Part shown: piece by piece, positions 28,819 through 38,658 of the stretch
Numbering within the stretch: position 1 is the first letter of the stretch
How the letters are laid out: each line of letters starts with the position of its first letter
Assembly: GCF_003387155.1 (NCBI RefSeq)
Contig: NZ_QUMT01000001.1
Coordinates: forward strand, 62,001-126,000
Source: Roseateles depolymerans
GTDB taxonomy: Bacteria > Pseudomonadota > Gammaproteobacteria > Burkholderiales > Burkholderiaceae_C
Direction of reading: 5' to 3'
Length of the DNA: 64,000 nucleotides
The notes under the pieces: generated by a model
What the model was told of the DNA's origin: nothing
Databases searched by the model: none
The model's input: only the letters and a program-made list of their open reading frames with translations
Program-made: the position numbers and the translations under genes

Positions 28819-28840
28819 GACCGCCCGCCGCTGGGCGGTC
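28819..28840 (+). terminator. Intercistronic hairpin azoR/pirin
   Basis: A perfect 8-bp stem GACCGCCC / GGGCGGTC with a 6-nt loop and no T-run. It is more likely an attenuator or RNA-stability hairpin than a full terminator, because pirin starts 32 bp later with no obvious promoter. Confidence 0.45.
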
Positions 28841-28872
28841 TGACCGACTCCTCTGAAGGAAAGGACCTTGTC

Positions 28873-29748
28873 ATGTCTGCCGTTGTTTCCCCGAACTTCA
28901 CCGTTGCGAGGCCCCGTCAGGTCGAGCGCCTGGTGCAGGGGATGGCCACCAGCGATGGGGCGGGCGTCAAGCTCACCCGCGTGCTGACCCATGACCTGCA
29001 GCGGCGGCTGGATCCCTTCCTGATGCTGGACGCCTTCGGCACCGACAATGCCGACGACTACATCGCCGGCTTCCCCGACCATCCGCACCGCGGCTTCGAG
29101 ACCGTGACCTACATGCTCGAAGGCCAGATGCGCCACCGTGATTCGGCAGGCCATGAAGGCCTGCTGGGCAGCGGCGGCGTGCAGTGGATGACGGCCGGCC
29201 GCGGCGTGGTCCACTCGGAACTGCCGGAGCAGCAGGAAGGCCGCATGGAGGGCTTCCAGCTGTGGCTGAACCTGGCGGGCCGGGACAAGATGTGCGAGCC
29301 CTGGTACCGCGACATCACCAGCAGCGAGATCCCGGAAGCCCGGCTGCCCGGTGCCACGGTGCGCGTGATTGCCGGCAGCAGCCACGGGGTGGACGGCGCC
29401 ATGCAGCGCGAGACCACCGAGCCGCTGTACCTGGACATCCATCTGCAGCCCGGCACGTCTTTCGAGCAGGCGATTCCGTCCACGCACAACGCCTTCCTGT
29501 ATGTCTACCGGGGCGACGTGCGCTTTGACACCGGCTGCAAGGTGCCCGCGGGCCGCATGGCCATCCTGGCCAACACGGCCGGCGCGGATGGCGTGCGCTT
29601 CGAGGCGGGCGAGGAGGGCGCGCGGCTGATCCTGATCGCAGGCAAGCCGCTGAACGAGCCGATTGCGCAGTACGGCCCCTTTGTCATGAACACCGAAGGG
29701 GAGCTGCTGCAGGCGGTTCGGGATTTCCAGGCGGGTCGCTTCGCCTGA
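28873..29748 (+). CDS. Pirin-family protein (azoR-linked)
   Basis: 291-residue double cupin. The N-terminal cupin holds the metal motif FPDHPHRGFETVTYMLEGQMRHRDS with the late ligand segment in MTAGRGVVHSE. The C-terminal cupin domain is QPGTSFEQAIPSTHNAFLYVYRGDVRF. Some pirins dioxygenate flavonols (YhhW-type quercetinase activity); others act as redox-sensing partners. Downstream of an azoreductase and a LysR gene, a role in handling quinone-like compounds is likely but not proven. A second pirin occurs at 31064-32008. Confidence 0.92.
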   Translation: MSAVVSPNFTVARPRQVERLVQGMATSDGAGVKLTRVLTHDLQRRLDPFLMLDAFGTDNADDYIAGFPDHPHRGFETVTYMLEGQMRHRDSAGHEGLLGSGGVQWMTAGRGVVHSELPEQQEGRMEGFQLWLNLAGRDKMCEPWYRDITSSEIPEARLPGATVRVIAGSSHGVDGAMQRETTEPLYLDIHLQPGTSFEQAIPSTHNAFLYVYRGDVRFDTGCKVPAGRMAILANTAGADGVRFEAGEEGARLILIAGKPLNEPIAQYGPFVMNTEGELLQAVRDFQAGRFA

Positions 29749-29770
29749 ACTTCTGACGGCGCCGCCCTGA

Positions 29771-29793
29771 CTGAAGGACTTTCGGTACTTCAG
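29771..29793 (+). promoter_or_regulatory. Hairpin overlapping the ribosome site of the 444-residue gene
   Basis: CTGAAG and CTTCAG pair with an 11-nt loop. The right arm runs into the CAGGAGGG ribosome site of the next gene, so it could dampen translation. The stem is short. Confidence 0.35.
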
Positions 29794-29804
29794 GAGGGCG
29801 GCTC

Positions 29805-31139
29805 ATGTCGTTTCCGATCTCGGGGGGCGCACCGTCCGGGTCGGGGCTGGACCCTGCGTCCCCCCACAACACCAGCGACCCCAGCGACTCCACCGACCCG
29901 GGACCCAGCTCCCACACTCGTTCGGGCCCATCGGCTGCGCTCGTGGAACGGTCCACGCTGTCACCGGGGGCTGCGGCCCTGGCCTCTTCGGCCGGGCGTT
30001 CCTCGGGCGGTTCAGACCTGCTGCGCGGCGAGTACTACACGGGCGACATGCCCATGTGCACCTACCTGCGCACTGCGAATGCCGAGCAGGTGAGAGCCCA
30101 GTTGGACGCTTCGCTGGAAAGGCTGGCGCACGTCCTGCCGGGCCCGGGTCAGCAGCAGTCGCTGACGACCGCCACAGCCCAGCTGCGGCGGGACATGGAA
30201 CGCAGCGACAAGATCAATGCCGAAATGATGGGGCACGGCAAACGCTGGCTCGAACGTTTGATCCATCAGCTGGAGTCCGCCGCCCCGGTGAGCAGCAGCG
30301 ATCGCGCCCACCTCTGTGGAGAGCTCACCCGGGCGCTGGTCACCCATAGCATGCCGCCCGGCAGAGCCTTTGGTTGCGCCCTCCACGCGCTGCAGGCGCG
30401 AGTCCCGGGGGGGAGCGCTGCGAACGGCTTTCGCGCCCTGCTTCAAGAGCGCGCGCTGACGATCTGGATTGCCGGACAAGCCAATATGGCCCAGCGGGTC
30501 CAGAATTTTGGCACCGACAGGATGGTCGCTGCGCTGCTGGACGGTTTTGGCTTCAGCCCCGACCGGGCTCGTTTGAACCGGCCGCTGCCGACCGTCACGG
30601 CGGAAGAGCTGAACCAGGCGGCCGGCGCCATCGAAAACCGGCTCGCTTCGCTGGTCTTGCCCGTGGCCCACGACATCCTCAACCGTGTCGGGGACGTCTT
30701 CGAGATCGCCTATCGCTACCCGCTCGGGCCGTCGACGCCACCGTCCGCTGCACAGCAGACGGCGCTGACGCAGACCCTGAAGTTCTTGCAGGACGCGATG
30801 GGCGTCGATCTCATGACCACCCTGCGCGCCTTCAACACGCCCTCGAGCTCATCCTGGAGCCTTGTTGACATGGCGCAATTGGCCCAGCGCATCAAGGAGC
30901 TGTTGCCGGAGCTGTCCCACGCGCCGTCGCCCCCCGATCGGGAGCCGGGTATCAATCCCCTGGCGGATGCCCTGGTGATGCTGGCGCCTCCGTCCGAGGG
31001 CGATGGGTCCACCAGTTCGTCCGCCAACAGCTCCCCGGAGATGGAGCTGCGAAGCGCCACTCGTCAGGACAGGGGCTCCGGCGCCACCGGCACCTTCAGT
31101 GCAGGCACGGGCGGCGCCAACAGGCGTGGGCCCACATAA
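29805..31139 (+). CDS. Unrecognised 444-residue protein, effector-like composition
   Basis: I do not recognise this family. The start is well supported (AGGAGGG upstream). Residues 1-75 are Ser/Pro/Gly/Thr-rich and disordered, with no hydrophobic signal peptide. Residues 78-350 look folded and mostly helical (MCTYLRTANAEQVRAQLDASLERLAHVL ... ERALTIWIAGQANMAQRVQNF ... IENRLASLVLPVAHDILNRVGDVFEIAYRYPL). The tail is again Ser/Gly-rich. A polar disordered N-terminus before a helical body is seen in type III effectors, but no secretion genes or hrp-type promoter box were found here. Its last 76 bp overlap the convergent pirin gene. Confidence 0.7.
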   Translation: MSFPISGGAPSGSGLDPASPHNTSDPSDSTDPGPSSHTRSGPSAALVERSTLSPGAAALASSAGRSSGGSDLLRGEYYTGDMPMCTYLRTANAEQVRAQLDASLERLAHVLPGPGQQQSLTTATAQLRRDMERSDKINAEMMGHGKRWLERLIHQLESAAPVSSSDRAHLCGELTRALVTHSMPPGRAFGCALHALQARVPGGSAANGFRALLQERALTIWIAGQANMAQRVQNFGTDRMVAALLDGFGFSPDRARLNRPLPTVTAEELNQAAGAIENRLASLVLPVAHDILNRVGDVFEIAYRYPLGPSTPPSAAQQTALTQTLKFLQDAMGVDLMTTLRAFNTPSSSSWSLVDMAQLAQRIKELLPELSHAPSPPDREPGINPLADALVMLAPPSEGDGSTSSSANSSPEMELRSATRQDRGSGATGTFSAGTGGANRRGPT

Positions 31140-32008
31140 CCGTGCACGGCCCCGAAGACGCTGCCGTCCTCATGCTGGTTCCATTCGGCCGCATAGCCGT
31201 GCATCTCCTCGCGGCTGCGGCCCACGAAGTTCCACCACAGCAACACCGGCTCATTGAACGGCGGCCCGCCCAGCAACAGCGCGCGGCTGCGGCCCCCACC
31301 CGACAGCAGCTTCAGCGACCGGGCCCCCGGCGCCACATACAGCAGTTGCCCGGGCGTGCTCAGGCCGGTGGATTCATCCCCCACCGTGACGACCATCTCG
31401 CCCTCCAGCACCATCAAGCCATATTCATAGTCGGGATGCAGCAGCAGCTCCGCCTGCGCCGCATGGGTCGCGCTGAGATCCATGCCCAGCAGCGGCGTGT
31501 GGCTGGGCACCGGAGAACGGTGACCGCCGAACTCACCCATCAACAGCATGGTGTCAAAGTCGCCGGTCTTGAAGTGCGGCATGACCGGGAAATGCTCAAA
31601 GGCGGGCGGCATGTGCCGCACCGCATCGGGCAGGGCAATCCACAGCTGCGCCAGTTGCAGGCGTGAGGTCAGCGACTCTTCCGAGTGACTGATGCCGCGT
31701 CCGGCTGTCATCAGGTTGACCTGTCCGGGACGCAGCACCTGCTCCGAGCCCAGGCTGTCGCGATGCAGGATTTCGCCTTCGATCAACCAGCTGAAGGTCT
31801 GCAGCCCGGTGTGGGGATGCGGACCCACGCGCATCGGACGGTCCGGTGCGAGGTCCGCCGGGCCGGCATGGTCCAGAAAACACCAGGCCCCCACCATGCG
31901 GTGCTTGGGCGTGGGCAGGGCGCGGCGGATGGTGAGTCCCCCCACATCGCCCAGGTGCGCCTGCAGGCGCTCCCAGCGGGCAGGGACGGCATCGGGGTCG
32001 AGAGTCAT
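31064..32008 (-). CDS. Pirin-family protein in the copper operon
   Basis: 314-residue double-cupin pirin. The metal segment is VGPHPHTGLQTFSWLIEGEILHRDS, and MTAGRGISHSEE is the second ligand motif. The C-terminal part (EYGLMVLEGEMVVTVGDESTG, LLLGGPPFNEPVLLWWNFVGRSREEM) is typical of the YhhW-like branch. Its ATG overlaps the cueR stop by 4 bp, so it is translated with the copper regulator and pump. A link between pirin and copper is not standard; it may protect against quinone or copper redox damage. The 3' end overlaps the convergent 444-residue gene by 76 bp. Confidence 0.9.
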   Translation of the reverse strand: MTLDPDAVPARWERLQAHLGDVGGLTIRRALPTPKHRMVGAWCFLDHAGPADLAPDRPMRVGPHPHTGLQTFSWLIEGEILHRDSLGSEQVLRPGQVNLMTAGRGISHSEESLTSRLQLAQLWIALPDAVRHMPPAFEHFPVMPHFKTGDFDTMLLMGEFGGHRSPVPSHTPLLGMDLSATHAAQAELLLHPDYEYGLMVLEGEMVVTVGDESTGLSTPGQLLYVAPGARSLKLLSGGGRSRALLLGGPPFNEPVLLWWNFVGRSREEMHGYAAEWNQHEDGSVFGAVHGYVGPRLLAPPVPALKVPVAPEPLS

Positions 32009-32475
32009 CGGGAGCCTCCTTCGGCAAGATCGTCAAGAATGGGACAGTCGGGGCGGTCGTCCCCGCGGCAGCAGTCGGCCAGCTCGGCCAGTGTGCGCCG
32101 CATCGCCTGCATCTCGGCCAGGCGACGGTCCAGGTCGGCAATATGGGTCTGCGCAATCCGCTTGACCTGGGCACTGGCGCGGCGGCGATTGCGCCACAGG
32201 GCCAGCAGCTCGGTGATCTCCGCCATCGAGAACCCCAGGTCCCGGGCGCGACGGATGAAGCGCAGCAGGTGGACCTCCCGCTCGCCATAGAGGCGGTACC
32301 CCGCCTCGGTGCGGGCGACGGGCGGCAGCAGGCCGAGCTGCTCGTAGTGGCGCAGCATCTTGGCGGAAACGCCGGAGCGCTCCGCCGCTTCCTTGATGGT
32401 CCAGCGGGCCTCGGGGTGGACCGGCGCGCCGGCCGGGCCGGTGCCGGAGTCCTTGACGGGCGGCATGGCGCTCAT
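32005..32475 (-). CDS. cueR: Cu(I)-responsive MerR-family regulator CueR
   Basis: 156 residues. The winged HTH begins at about residue 25 ([39 protein letters not shown]) after a roughly 24-residue extension. The C-terminal metal loop has C136-x7-C144 (CRGDDRPDC), the CueR Cu(I)/Ag(I) pair, plus an extra C135. It is co-translated between copA and pirin through ATGA overlaps and should act on the two mirrored promoters upstream of copA and the CopZ-like gene. Confidence 0.93.
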   Translation of the reverse strand: MSAMPPVKDSGTGPAGAPVHPEARWTIKEAAERSGVSAKMLRHYEQLGLLPPVARTEAGYRLYGEREVHLLRFIRRARDLGFSMAEITELLALWRNRRRASAQVKRIAQTHIADLDRRLAEMQAMRRTLAELADCCRGDDRPDCPILDDLAEGGSR

Positions 32476-34943
32476 CGGGCGTCTCCTTTCCAGCGCTTGA
32501 GCAGCAGCGCGTTGCCCAGCACCGAGACGCTGGACAGCGCCATGGCCGCGCCCGCGATCACCGGGCTCAGCAGCCCCAGCGCGGCCAGCGGAATGCCCAG
32601 CAGGTTGTACACAAAGGCCCAGAAGAGGTTCTGGCGGATCTTGCGCACGGTGGCCCGGGAGATGCCGATGGCCTGGGCCACCAGACGCGGGTCACCGCGC
32701 ATCAGCGTGATGCCGGCGGTTTCCATCGCCACATCCGTGCCGCCGCCCATGGCCATCCCCACATCCGCTGCGGCCAGCGCGGGGGCATCGTTGATGCCGT
32801 CTCCCACCATTGCCACCTGAGCACCGGCGCTGCGCAGCTGTGCCACGTGGCGGGCCTTGTCTTCCGGCAGCAGCTCGGCGTGTACTTCGTCCAGTCCCAG
32901 CGTGTCCGCCACGGTCTGTGCGGCGGCACGGTTGTCCCCGGTCAGCATGACGGTGCGCAGGCCCATCTCGCGCAGCTGCCGCACGGCCGCAGCGGCCTCG
33001 GGCTTGAGGCGGTCGCCAAAGGCCAGCAGCGCCAGCGGCAACGGCGCCGAGTCGCCGGGGTGTTCGGCCAGCCAGGACACCGTCATGCCCTGCGCGTGGG
33101 CGCTGGCGGCCGCGTCGTCCAGCGTGGCGGCGGGTGTTCCCAGCGACACCAGCCACTGGCGGCTGCCCAGTATCAGCCGGCGTCCCTGCACCAGCCCCTC
33201 TATGCCGCGGCCGGCGACCGCCCGCACGTCCGTGGCGGGCGCTCCCTGCAGGCCGCGCTCTGCAGCGGCCTCGCGCACCGCGCGGCCCAGCGGATGTTCA
33301 CTGCCTTGCTGCAGCGACGCGGCCAGGCTCAGCGCGTCCGCTTCCGTCAGGCCATTCAAGGGCCTGAGCGCTTCGAGCTGCGGCCGCCCTTCGGTGAGCG
33401 TGCCGGTCTTGTCGAAGACCACGGTGGTGACGCTGCGGGCCTGCTCCAGCGCTTGTGCATCCTTGATCAGCAGGCCGTGGCGGGCGGCCACCCCGGTGCC
33501 CACCATGATCGCCGCCGGCGTGGCCAGCCCGAGGGCGCACGGGCAGGCGATTACCAGGACGGCCACAGCGTGGATCACGGCTTGGGACCCGTCGCCAGCC
33601 AGCAGGCCCCAGGCCGCCGCGGTCAGCAGCGCCAGTGCGATCACCACCGGCACGAAGACCGCGCTGACCTGGTCCACCATCCGCTGGATCGGCGCCTTGC
33701 CGGCCTGTGCGTTCTCGACCATGCGCACGATCCGCGACAAGGTGGATTCAGCGCCCAGCGCAGTGACCGTCACCAGCAGCAGTCCTTCGCCATTCACCGA
33801 GCCGCCGACCACCCGGTCGCCGGGGCCGCGGGACTGCGGCATGCTTTCGCCGGTGATCATCGACTCATCCACCAGGCTCTGCCCTTCGGTGATGCGGCCG
33901 TCCGCGGGCATACGCTCTCCGGGCCGGACCACCAGCAGGTCTCCCTGCTGCAACTGGGCCATCGGCAGGTCCAGATCCTGACCGTTGCGTCGCACCCGGG
34001 CGGTCTCCGGACGGAGGGCCTTGAGCGCCGCCAAGGCGCCCAGCGTCTGCCGCTTCGCCCGGGCTTCCAGCCATTTGCCCAGCAGCACCAGGGTGATGAC
34101 CACGGCGGACGATTCGAAGTACAGCGGGAGCGGGGCCCCGTCGTGCCCGGCGTGGGGCGAGGCCGTCAGGAGGTTGTAGACGCTCAGCCCATAAGCCGCG
34201 CTCGTGCCCAGGGCCACCAGCAGGTCCATGTTGCCGCTGCGGTCCTTGAGGGCGGCCCAGCCGGCCCGGTAGAAACGGGCGCCCAGCCAGAACTGCACCG
34301 GGGTGGCCAGGAGCCATTGCCAGCCGCCGCTCAGCATCCAGTGCTGCCCAACGAGCATGCCCAGCATCGGCAGCACCAGCGGGGCGGACAGCAGCGCCGC
34401 CACCAGCACCGGCCCACCGGTGTGGGACCACGGCGGCCGGGCGGGGGCTGCTGCTTCGCCGGTGGTCTCGCCACCGGCCTCCCTCGCCGCATAGCCGGCC
34501 TGGGTCACCGCCGCGATCAAGGCGTCCGGGCTGACGCCGCCCAGGGTGCTGACATGCGCGGTCTCGGTGGCCAGGTTCACGTCGGCCTGCTGCACCCCAG
34601 GCACTTTTCGCAGGGCGCGCTCCACCCGGCCGACGCAACTGGCGCAGGTCATGCCGGTGATGACGAGCTGCGTCGACTGCTCCGGTACCTGGAAGCCTGC
34701 GGCTTGCACCGCCTCCCTCAGGGCCTGGACCGGCAGCGCGGCCTCGGCCCGAACGGTGGCCTGCTCGGTCGCCAGGTTGACTTCCGCCGCGGCCACACCG
34801 GGCACCGCGTTGAGCCGCTTTTCGACGCGTCGCACGCAACTGGCGCAGGTCATGCCCTGGATGGGCAGGCGCAGTTCCACCAGGGGGACGCCAGCGTTGG
34901 CGCCGGCGGACGGCGAGGGGAGGGTAGGGGCAGCGGTATTCAT
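32472..34943 (-). CDS. copA: Copper-exporting P1B-type ATPase CopA
   Basis: 823-residue inner-membrane Cu(I) pump. Two N-terminal heavy-metal domains each carry GMTCASC (C33/C36 and C100/C103). Eight helices are expected, with the CPC ion-binding motif in [15 protein letters not shown]. The phosphorylation site DKTGTLTEG, the HPLGRAV nucleotide motif and [20 protein letters not shown] are all intact. It is first in the copA-cueR-pirin operon and divergent from a CopZ-like gene; a MerR-type promoter lies just upstream. Confidence 0.96.
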   Translation of the reverse strand: MNTAAPTLPSPSAGANAGVPLVELRLPIQGMTCASCVRRVEKRLNAVPGVAAAEVNLATEQATVRAEAALPVQALREAVQAAGFQVPEQSTQLVITGMTCASCVGRVERALRKVPGVQQADVNLATETAHVSTLGGVSPDALIAAVTQAGYAAREAGGETTGEAAAPARPPWSHTGGPVLVAALLSAPLVLPMLGMLVGQHWMLSGGWQWLLATPVQFWLGARFYRAGWAALKDRSGNMDLLVALGTSAAYGLSVYNLLTASPHAGHDGAPLPLYFESSAVVITLVLLGKWLEARAKRQTLGALAALKALRPETARVRRNGQDLDLPMAQLQQGDLLVVRPGERMPADGRITEGQSLVDESMITGESMPQSRGPGDRVVGGSVNGEGLLLVTVTALGAESTLSRIVRMVENAQAGKAPIQRMVDQVSAVFVPVVIALALLTAAAWGLLAGDGSQAVIHAVAVLVIACPCALGLATPAAIMVGTGVAARHGLLIKDAQALEQARSVTTVVFDKTGTLTEGRPQLEALRPLNGLTEADALSLAASLQQGSEHPLGRAVREAAAERGLQGAPATDVRAVAGRGIEGLVQGRRLILGSRQWLVSLGTPAATLDDAAASAHAQGMTVSWLAEHPGDSAPLPLALLAFGDRLKPEAAAAVRQLREMGLRTVMLTGDNRAAAQTVADTLGLDEVHAELLPEDKARHVAQLRSAGAQVAMVGDGINDAPALAAADVGMAMGGGTDVAMETAGITLMRGDPRLVAQAIGISRATVRKIRQNLFWAFVYNLLGIPLAALGLLSPVIAGAAMALSSVSVLGNALLLKRWKGDAR

Positions 34944-34954
34944 GGCGGAAGTCT

Positions 34955-34980
34955 CAAGCTTGCCATGATGGGAAGGTCAA
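34955..34980 (-). promoter_or_regulatory. CueR-type promoter of copA
   Basis: Minus strand: -35 TTGACC (34980-34975) overlapping ACCTTCCCATCATGGCAAGC, the typical CueR dyad, followed by a weak -10 (near AGCTTGAG). It is a mirror image of the promoter at 35015-35045. Confidence 0.75.
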
Positions 34981-35014
34981 GACCATGCCCCTCCCGGGAG
35001 AGGGGCGGATGCGC

Positions 35015-35045
35015 TTGACCTTCCCATGGTGGAAAGGTTTAGGCT
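35015..35045 (+). promoter_or_regulatory. CueR-type promoter of the CopZ-like gene
   Basis: -35 TTGACC (35015-35020), then the dyad ACCTTCC-N6-GGAAAGGT, then -10 TAGGCT (35040-35045). The 19-bp spacer is the over-long spacing that MerR-type activators correct. ATG follows at 35084. Confidence 0.8.
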
Positions 35046-35083
35046 TGGCGCCTTGTTTGTTGAACTGACGCCGGGAGTGATCC

Positions 35084-35278
35084 ATGCATGAATTCAAACT
35101 GCCCGACATGAGCTGCGGCCACTGCCTGGCCGCCGTCACCGAGGCCCTCAAGAGCGCGGACGGCCATGCGGACGTGCAGGTGAGCCTGGAGCAGAAAACG
35201 GTCAAGGTCCAGAGCGGCCTGCCGCGTGACCAACTGGCGGCGGTGCTGACGGAAGCCGGTTACCCGCCCGCAGGCTGA
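35084..35278 (+). CDS. CopZ-like copper chaperone (HMA domain)
   Basis: 64-residue single heavy-metal-associated domain. The metal site is MSCGHC (residues 10-15, C12 and C15), with His between the cysteines. VQVSLEQKTVKVQSGLPRDQLAAVLTEAGY completes the ferredoxin-like fold. It probably carries Cu(I) to CopA. It is transcribed divergently from copA under a CueR-type promoter and closed by the hairpin at 35306-35330. Confidence 0.92.
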   Translation: MHEFKLPDMSCGHCLAAVTEALKSADGHADVQVSLEQKTVKVQSGLPRDQLAAVLTEAGYPPAG

Positions 35279-35298
35279 AGCGCGTGGACTGGCGGCCG

Positions 35299-35330
35299 AA
35301 AAAAAAGGCGCCTCCACGCAGGAGGCGCCT
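35299..35330 (-). terminator. Intrinsic terminator of the molybdenum hydroxylase operon
   Basis: The stem AGGCGCCTCC / GGAGGCGCCT with a 5-nt loop is followed on the minus strand by eight T residues. The stem alone may also stop plus-strand reading from the CopZ-like gene. Confidence 0.9.
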
Positions 35331-35356
35331 AGGTCTTGGCCGACTGGTCCCGGTCG

Positions 35357-35405
35357 CCCGGTAACCCGGCAGCCCGTTAACCTGGTAGCCCGTTAACCCG
35401 GTCAG
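35357..35405. repeat. 16/17-bp tandem repeats (CCCGTTAACCTGGTAG-like)
   Basis: Three adjacent units with the core CCCG(G/T)TAACC(C/T)GG lie in the 3' region of the molybdenum hydroxylase operon, before its terminator. A degenerate fourth unit may follow to about 35430. No gene is seen in 35331-35445. Confidence 0.7.
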
Positions 35406-35445
35406 CGGATCAGCGGGTCACCTGGTCAGGGACGCCGTGCGTGCA

Positions 35446-37608
35446 TCAAGCCTTCTTCAAGGCCGCCGTGTCGAACGGCAGCGCACGCAGCCGCTTGCCG
35501 GTGGCCGCGAAGATGGCATTGGCCACCGCCGGCGCGATCGGCGGCGTGCCGGGTTCGCCGATGCCGCCGGGCGCTTCGTTGCTGTCCACGATATGCACGT
35601 CAACCTTGGGCATCTCGTTCATGCGCAGCACCGGGTAGTCGTGGAAGTTGCTCTGCTCGACCTTGCCGTCCTTGAAGCTGATGCGGCCATACAGGGCGGC
35701 GGATAGCCCGTAGACCACCGCGCCTTCGATCTGGCGGGCAATGGTCTGCGGATTGACGGTCTGTCCGCAGTCCACCGCCGCCGTCACCTTGTGCACGCGG
35801 ATGGCGCCATCGTCCCCCACGGACACCTCGGCGACTTCCGCCACAAAGGTGCCAAAGCTCTCCGCGACCGCCACGCCACGGAAGTGGCCCTTGGGCGCCG
35901 GGGTCTTCCAGCCCGCCTTGCTGGCCGCCAGCTCCAGCACCCGCTTGGCGCGAGGCTGCTTGTCCAGCAGCGCCAGGCGGTATTGCAGCGGGTCGGCCTT
36001 GGCCGTGTGCGCCAGTTCATCGATGAAGCTTTCGATGAAGAAGGCATTTTGCGAATGGCCCACCGACCGCCAGAACCACACCTGCGGTCCCGGCTCGGCG
36101 CGGCCGTAGAGGATGCGCTGGTTGGGGATGCTGTAGGGGTGGTCCGCCAGGCCTTCCACGGCCATGCTGTCCACGCCGGTGTCCGGAATCTTCATGAAGC
36201 CGGACGCCGCCATGATGGACGGGCTGGCCACGGTCGCCTTCAGTTGCGACGGACGGCCCTGGTCATCCAGCGCCGCGGCGAACCGCACTCGCGAGGTGGG
36301 CCGGTAGAAGCCGGCGCCCATGTCGTCTTCACGGGCGTAGATCAGCTTGACCGGGCTTCCGCTGATCTTGGAGAGCAGCGTGGCGTCGATGGTGAAGTCT
36401 GGGGCGAAGCGCCGACCGAAGCCGCCGCCCAGCAGCAGGGTGTTGACTTTCACCTTGGCCGGCGTCACCTGCGCCACCTGGCCCAGGATGCCCTGCGCAG
36501 GGCCCTGGCTCTGCGTGCCGGCCCAGATGGTGACCGAGTCGCCCTGCACCCAGGCCAGGCAGTTCAGCGGCTCCATGCAGGCATGGGCCAGGTAGGGCAC
36601 GTCGTACTGCGCCTCGATGCGGGTGGCGGCGGCATCGGGGGCCTGGCCCTCTTCGCGGGCGACCGCCTTGGCGTCCGCCAGGGCCTGGTCCAGCGTGGTG
36701 GAGATCTTGTCCTGCGACAGATCCGCATGCGCGCCCAGGTCCCATTCCACGGCCAAGGCGTCACGCCCCTGGCGGGCGGCCCAATAGCCGTCGGCCAGCA
36801 CGGCCACGCCGGAGGGCAGGGTGATGACCTTGCGCACGCCGGGCACGGCCTTGGCCTTGGCCTCGTCGAAGGCCTTGGGCTTGGCGCCGGCAATCGGGGC
36901 GCGGGCCATGACGGCGATCAGCATGCCGTCCACCTGCGCGTCGATGCCGAACTTGGCGGTGCCGTTGATCTTGGCGGCGCTGTCCAGCCGCTTGGTCGGC
37001 TTGCCCATGATGCGGAAGTCCTTGCGGTCCTTCAGCGCGGGCTTCTCGGGCACGGGCAGCGTGGCGGCGGTGCCGACCAGCGAGCCGTAGCTGGCTTTCT
37101 TGCCGCCCGGGCCGATGACGAATCCGCGCTCGGCACGCAGGTCGCCAGCCGGCACCTTCCATTGCTGGGCCGCAGCGGCCACCAGCATCTGGCGCGCGGC
37201 GGCGCCGGCCTGGCGCACCGGCGTCCAGTGGGCGCGCACGGTGGTGCTGCCGCCGGTGGCTTGCATGCCGAACATCGGATTGTTGTAGGCCTGGTCCACC
37301 GGCGCCTGCTCAACGCTGACCTGCGACCAGTCGGCGTCCAGCTCTTCCGCCACCATCATCGGGATGGCGGTGAGCACGCCCTGGCCCATCTCCGCGGAGC
37401 CGCAGACCACGGTGACGCGGTTGTCCGGGGTGATGCGCAGCCAGGCGTTGGGTGCGAAGGTGTTGCTGGGCGTGCCGGCCGGTGCTGGGGCGGCCTGGGC
37501 CAGGCGGCCGGCGGCCAGCGGAAGCGTGAAGGACAGGGTCAGGGCGGCGCCGCCCTTGAGCAGCGAGCGGCGGCTGGCGCCGGCCGGGGTGAGGAGGTCG
37601 GTGCTCAT
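35446..37608 (-). CDS. Molybdenum hydroxylase large subunit (IorB/aldehyde oxidase type)
   Basis: 720-residue molybdopterin-binding subunit of the xanthine dehydrogenase family, closest in layout to isoquinoline 1-oxidoreductase beta/aldehyde dehydrogenase. Start ATG 37608 overlaps the small-subunit stop; a Tat signal is present ([20 protein letters not shown]), so the complex should be exported folded. Cofactor blocks: [50 protein letters not shown] and [19 protein letters not shown], where GEPGTPP holds the catalytic Glu. The substrate (aldehyde or N-heterocycle) is not predictable. No XdhC-like maturation gene or cytochrome is adjacent. Confidence 0.9.
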   Translation of the reverse strand: MSTDLLTPAGASRRSLLKGGAALTLSFTLPLAAGRLAQAAPAPAGTPSNTFAPNAWLRITPDNRVTVVCGSAEMGQGVLTAIPMMVAEELDADWSQVSVEQAPVDQAYNNPMFGMQATGGSTTVRAHWTPVRQAGAAARQMLVAAAAQQWKVPAGDLRAERGFVIGPGGKKASYGSLVGTAATLPVPEKPALKDRKDFRIMGKPTKRLDSAAKINGTAKFGIDAQVDGMLIAVMARAPIAGAKPKAFDEAKAKAVPGVRKVITLPSGVAVLADGYWAARQGRDALAVEWDLGAHADLSQDKISTTLDQALADAKAVAREEGQAPDAAATRIEAQYDVPYLAHACMEPLNCLAWVQGDSVTIWAGTQSQGPAQGILGQVAQVTPAKVKVNTLLLGGGFGRRFAPDFTIDATLLSKISGSPVKLIYAREDDMGAGFYRPTSRVRFAAALDDQGRPSQLKATVASPSIMAASGFMKIPDTGVDSMAVEGLADHPYSIPNQRILYGRAEPGPQVWFWRSVGHSQNAFFIESFIDELAHTAKADPLQYRLALLDKQPRAKRVLELAASKAGWKTPAPKGHFRGVAVAESFGTFVAEVAEVSVGDDGAIRVHKVTAAVDCGQTVNPQTIARQIEGAVVYGLSAALYGRISFKDGKVEQSNFHDYPVLRMNEMPKVDVHIVDSNEAPGGIGEPGTPPIAPAVANAIFAATGKRLRALPFDTAALKKA

Positions 37609-38081
37609 GCGCGGCCTCCCTTGTTCAGTTGGGCCGACGCGTCGTGGATGGCAGCGCGGATCTGGTTGTAGGTGCCGCAGCGGCAGATGTTGCCGCTCAT
37701 GGCGTTGTCGATGTCGGTGTCGGTGGGCTTGCGGTTGCCGGCCAGCAGGGCCGAAGCGCTCATGATCTGGCCGCTCTGGCAGTAGCCGCACTGAGGCACG
37801 TCGATCTTGAGCCAGGCGTATTGCACCGCCTTGCCGGCCGGTGTGGCGCCGACGCCTTCGATGGTGGTGATCTTCTTGCCGTTGGCCGCTTCGAGCGGCG
37901 TCTGGCAGGAGCGGACGGGCTGGCCGTCCAGATGCACGGTGCAGGCGCCGCACAGGGCCATGCCGCAACCGAATTTGGTGCCGGTGAGCTGAAGCTGCTC
38001 ACGGAGGGCCCACAGCAGGGGCATTTGCGGGTCCGCGTCCAGCGAGACCGGCTTTCCATTGACCGTCAGCTTGATTGTCAT
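37605..38081 (-). CDS. (2Fe-2S) small subunit of the molybdenum hydroxylase (IorA type)
   Basis: 158 residues from the ATG at 38081 with GGAGGAG before it. The plant-ferredoxin-type cluster is bound by [16 protein letters not shown] plus the downstream SC, and the helical cluster by [10 protein letters not shown] ... [12 protein letters not shown]. The protein lacks its own signal and is expected to travel with the Tat-tagged large subunit. It is the first gene of the pair, with an ATGA overlap. The 182 bp upstream contain no recognised regulator. Confidence 0.93.
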   Translation of the reverse strand: MTIKLTVNGKPVSLDADPQMPLLWALREQLQLTGTKFGCGMALCGACTVHLDGQPVRSCQTPLEAANGKKITTIEGVGATPAGKAVQYAWLKIDVPQCGYCQSGQIMSASALLAGNRKPTDTDIDNAMSGNICRCGTYNQIRAAIHDASAQLNKGGRA

Positions 38082-38263
38082 GACTCTCCTCCGGGGGATT
38101 GCCACGGTCGTTCCTCCCGGATGGGCGGCGGCGCCGGGGCGAAGGTGGGCAAGCGTATCCAAAAACGGATGGGTTTGCTTGCCTGATCCTACGGACGGGT
38201 TGCGTGATCGCCCGGGCTGGCGGGAGAGGGCGGATGGCGGATGGCGGAGAGCGGAGGGCGGGG

Positions 38264-38503
38264 TCAGCGCGTCGGCGCGGAGGCTGGCACCACCCCGATG
38301 GGGATGACGCGGCTTCCGGAGGCCCGGGCGCCTGGCTCCACCGCAGGCGCCGAAGCCGGGGGACGTTTGGCCGTGTTGGCCCGCGCGGCCGAGAACATGC
38401 CGGCGGCGCCTTCACGCATCCGGGTGGCGACCACCAGGAAGACAACGGCCATCAGGATGGCGGTGAGTGCGGCAACGACCTTGACGGGGGAGAGCTTCTG
38501 CAT
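38264..38503 (-). CDS. Small single-pass membrane protein
   Basis: 79 residues from the ATG at 38503. One N-terminal membrane helix ([21 protein letters not shown]) is followed by an Ala/Pro-rich soluble part. The start lacks a good ribosome site, and the frame extends upstream without a convincing signal. The function is unknown. Confidence 0.45.
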   Translation of the reverse strand: MQKLSPVKVVAALTAILMAVVFLVVATRMREGAAGMFSAARANTAKRPPASAPAVEPGARASGSRVIPIGVVPASAPTR

Positions 38504-38643
38504 CGGGAGAGAGACCTTCGAGTGGACACAAGGGTAACAGCGTCGAGCGGCCCACCCACAGGCCCGCGAAAGCCAGCGGCCTGATGGAGGAACTTTGACC
38601 GTTCCTGGTGCGCTTTCCTGGATGGATCTGAATAATCTTAGAG

Positions 38644-38653
38644 TGATATCACG
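38644..38653. promoter_or_regulatory. Palindrome GTGATATCAC upstream of the toxin-antitoxin genes
   Basis: A perfect 10-bp palindrome 5 bp before the toxin ATG, in an AT-rich leader. The position suits an autoregulatory operator of the antitoxin/complex. Confidence 0.5.
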
Positions 38654-38658
38654 TAGGA

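Noticed and set aside
29717-29784. hrp/PIP-type box (TTCG-N16-TTCG) upstream of the 444-residue gene
   Set aside because: TTCG motifs occur at 29717, 29740 and 29781, but the spacings (19 and 37) do not fit.
32847-35018. Long plus-strand frame opposite copA
   Set aside because: Antisense of an unmistakable P-type ATPase; no protein-like features.
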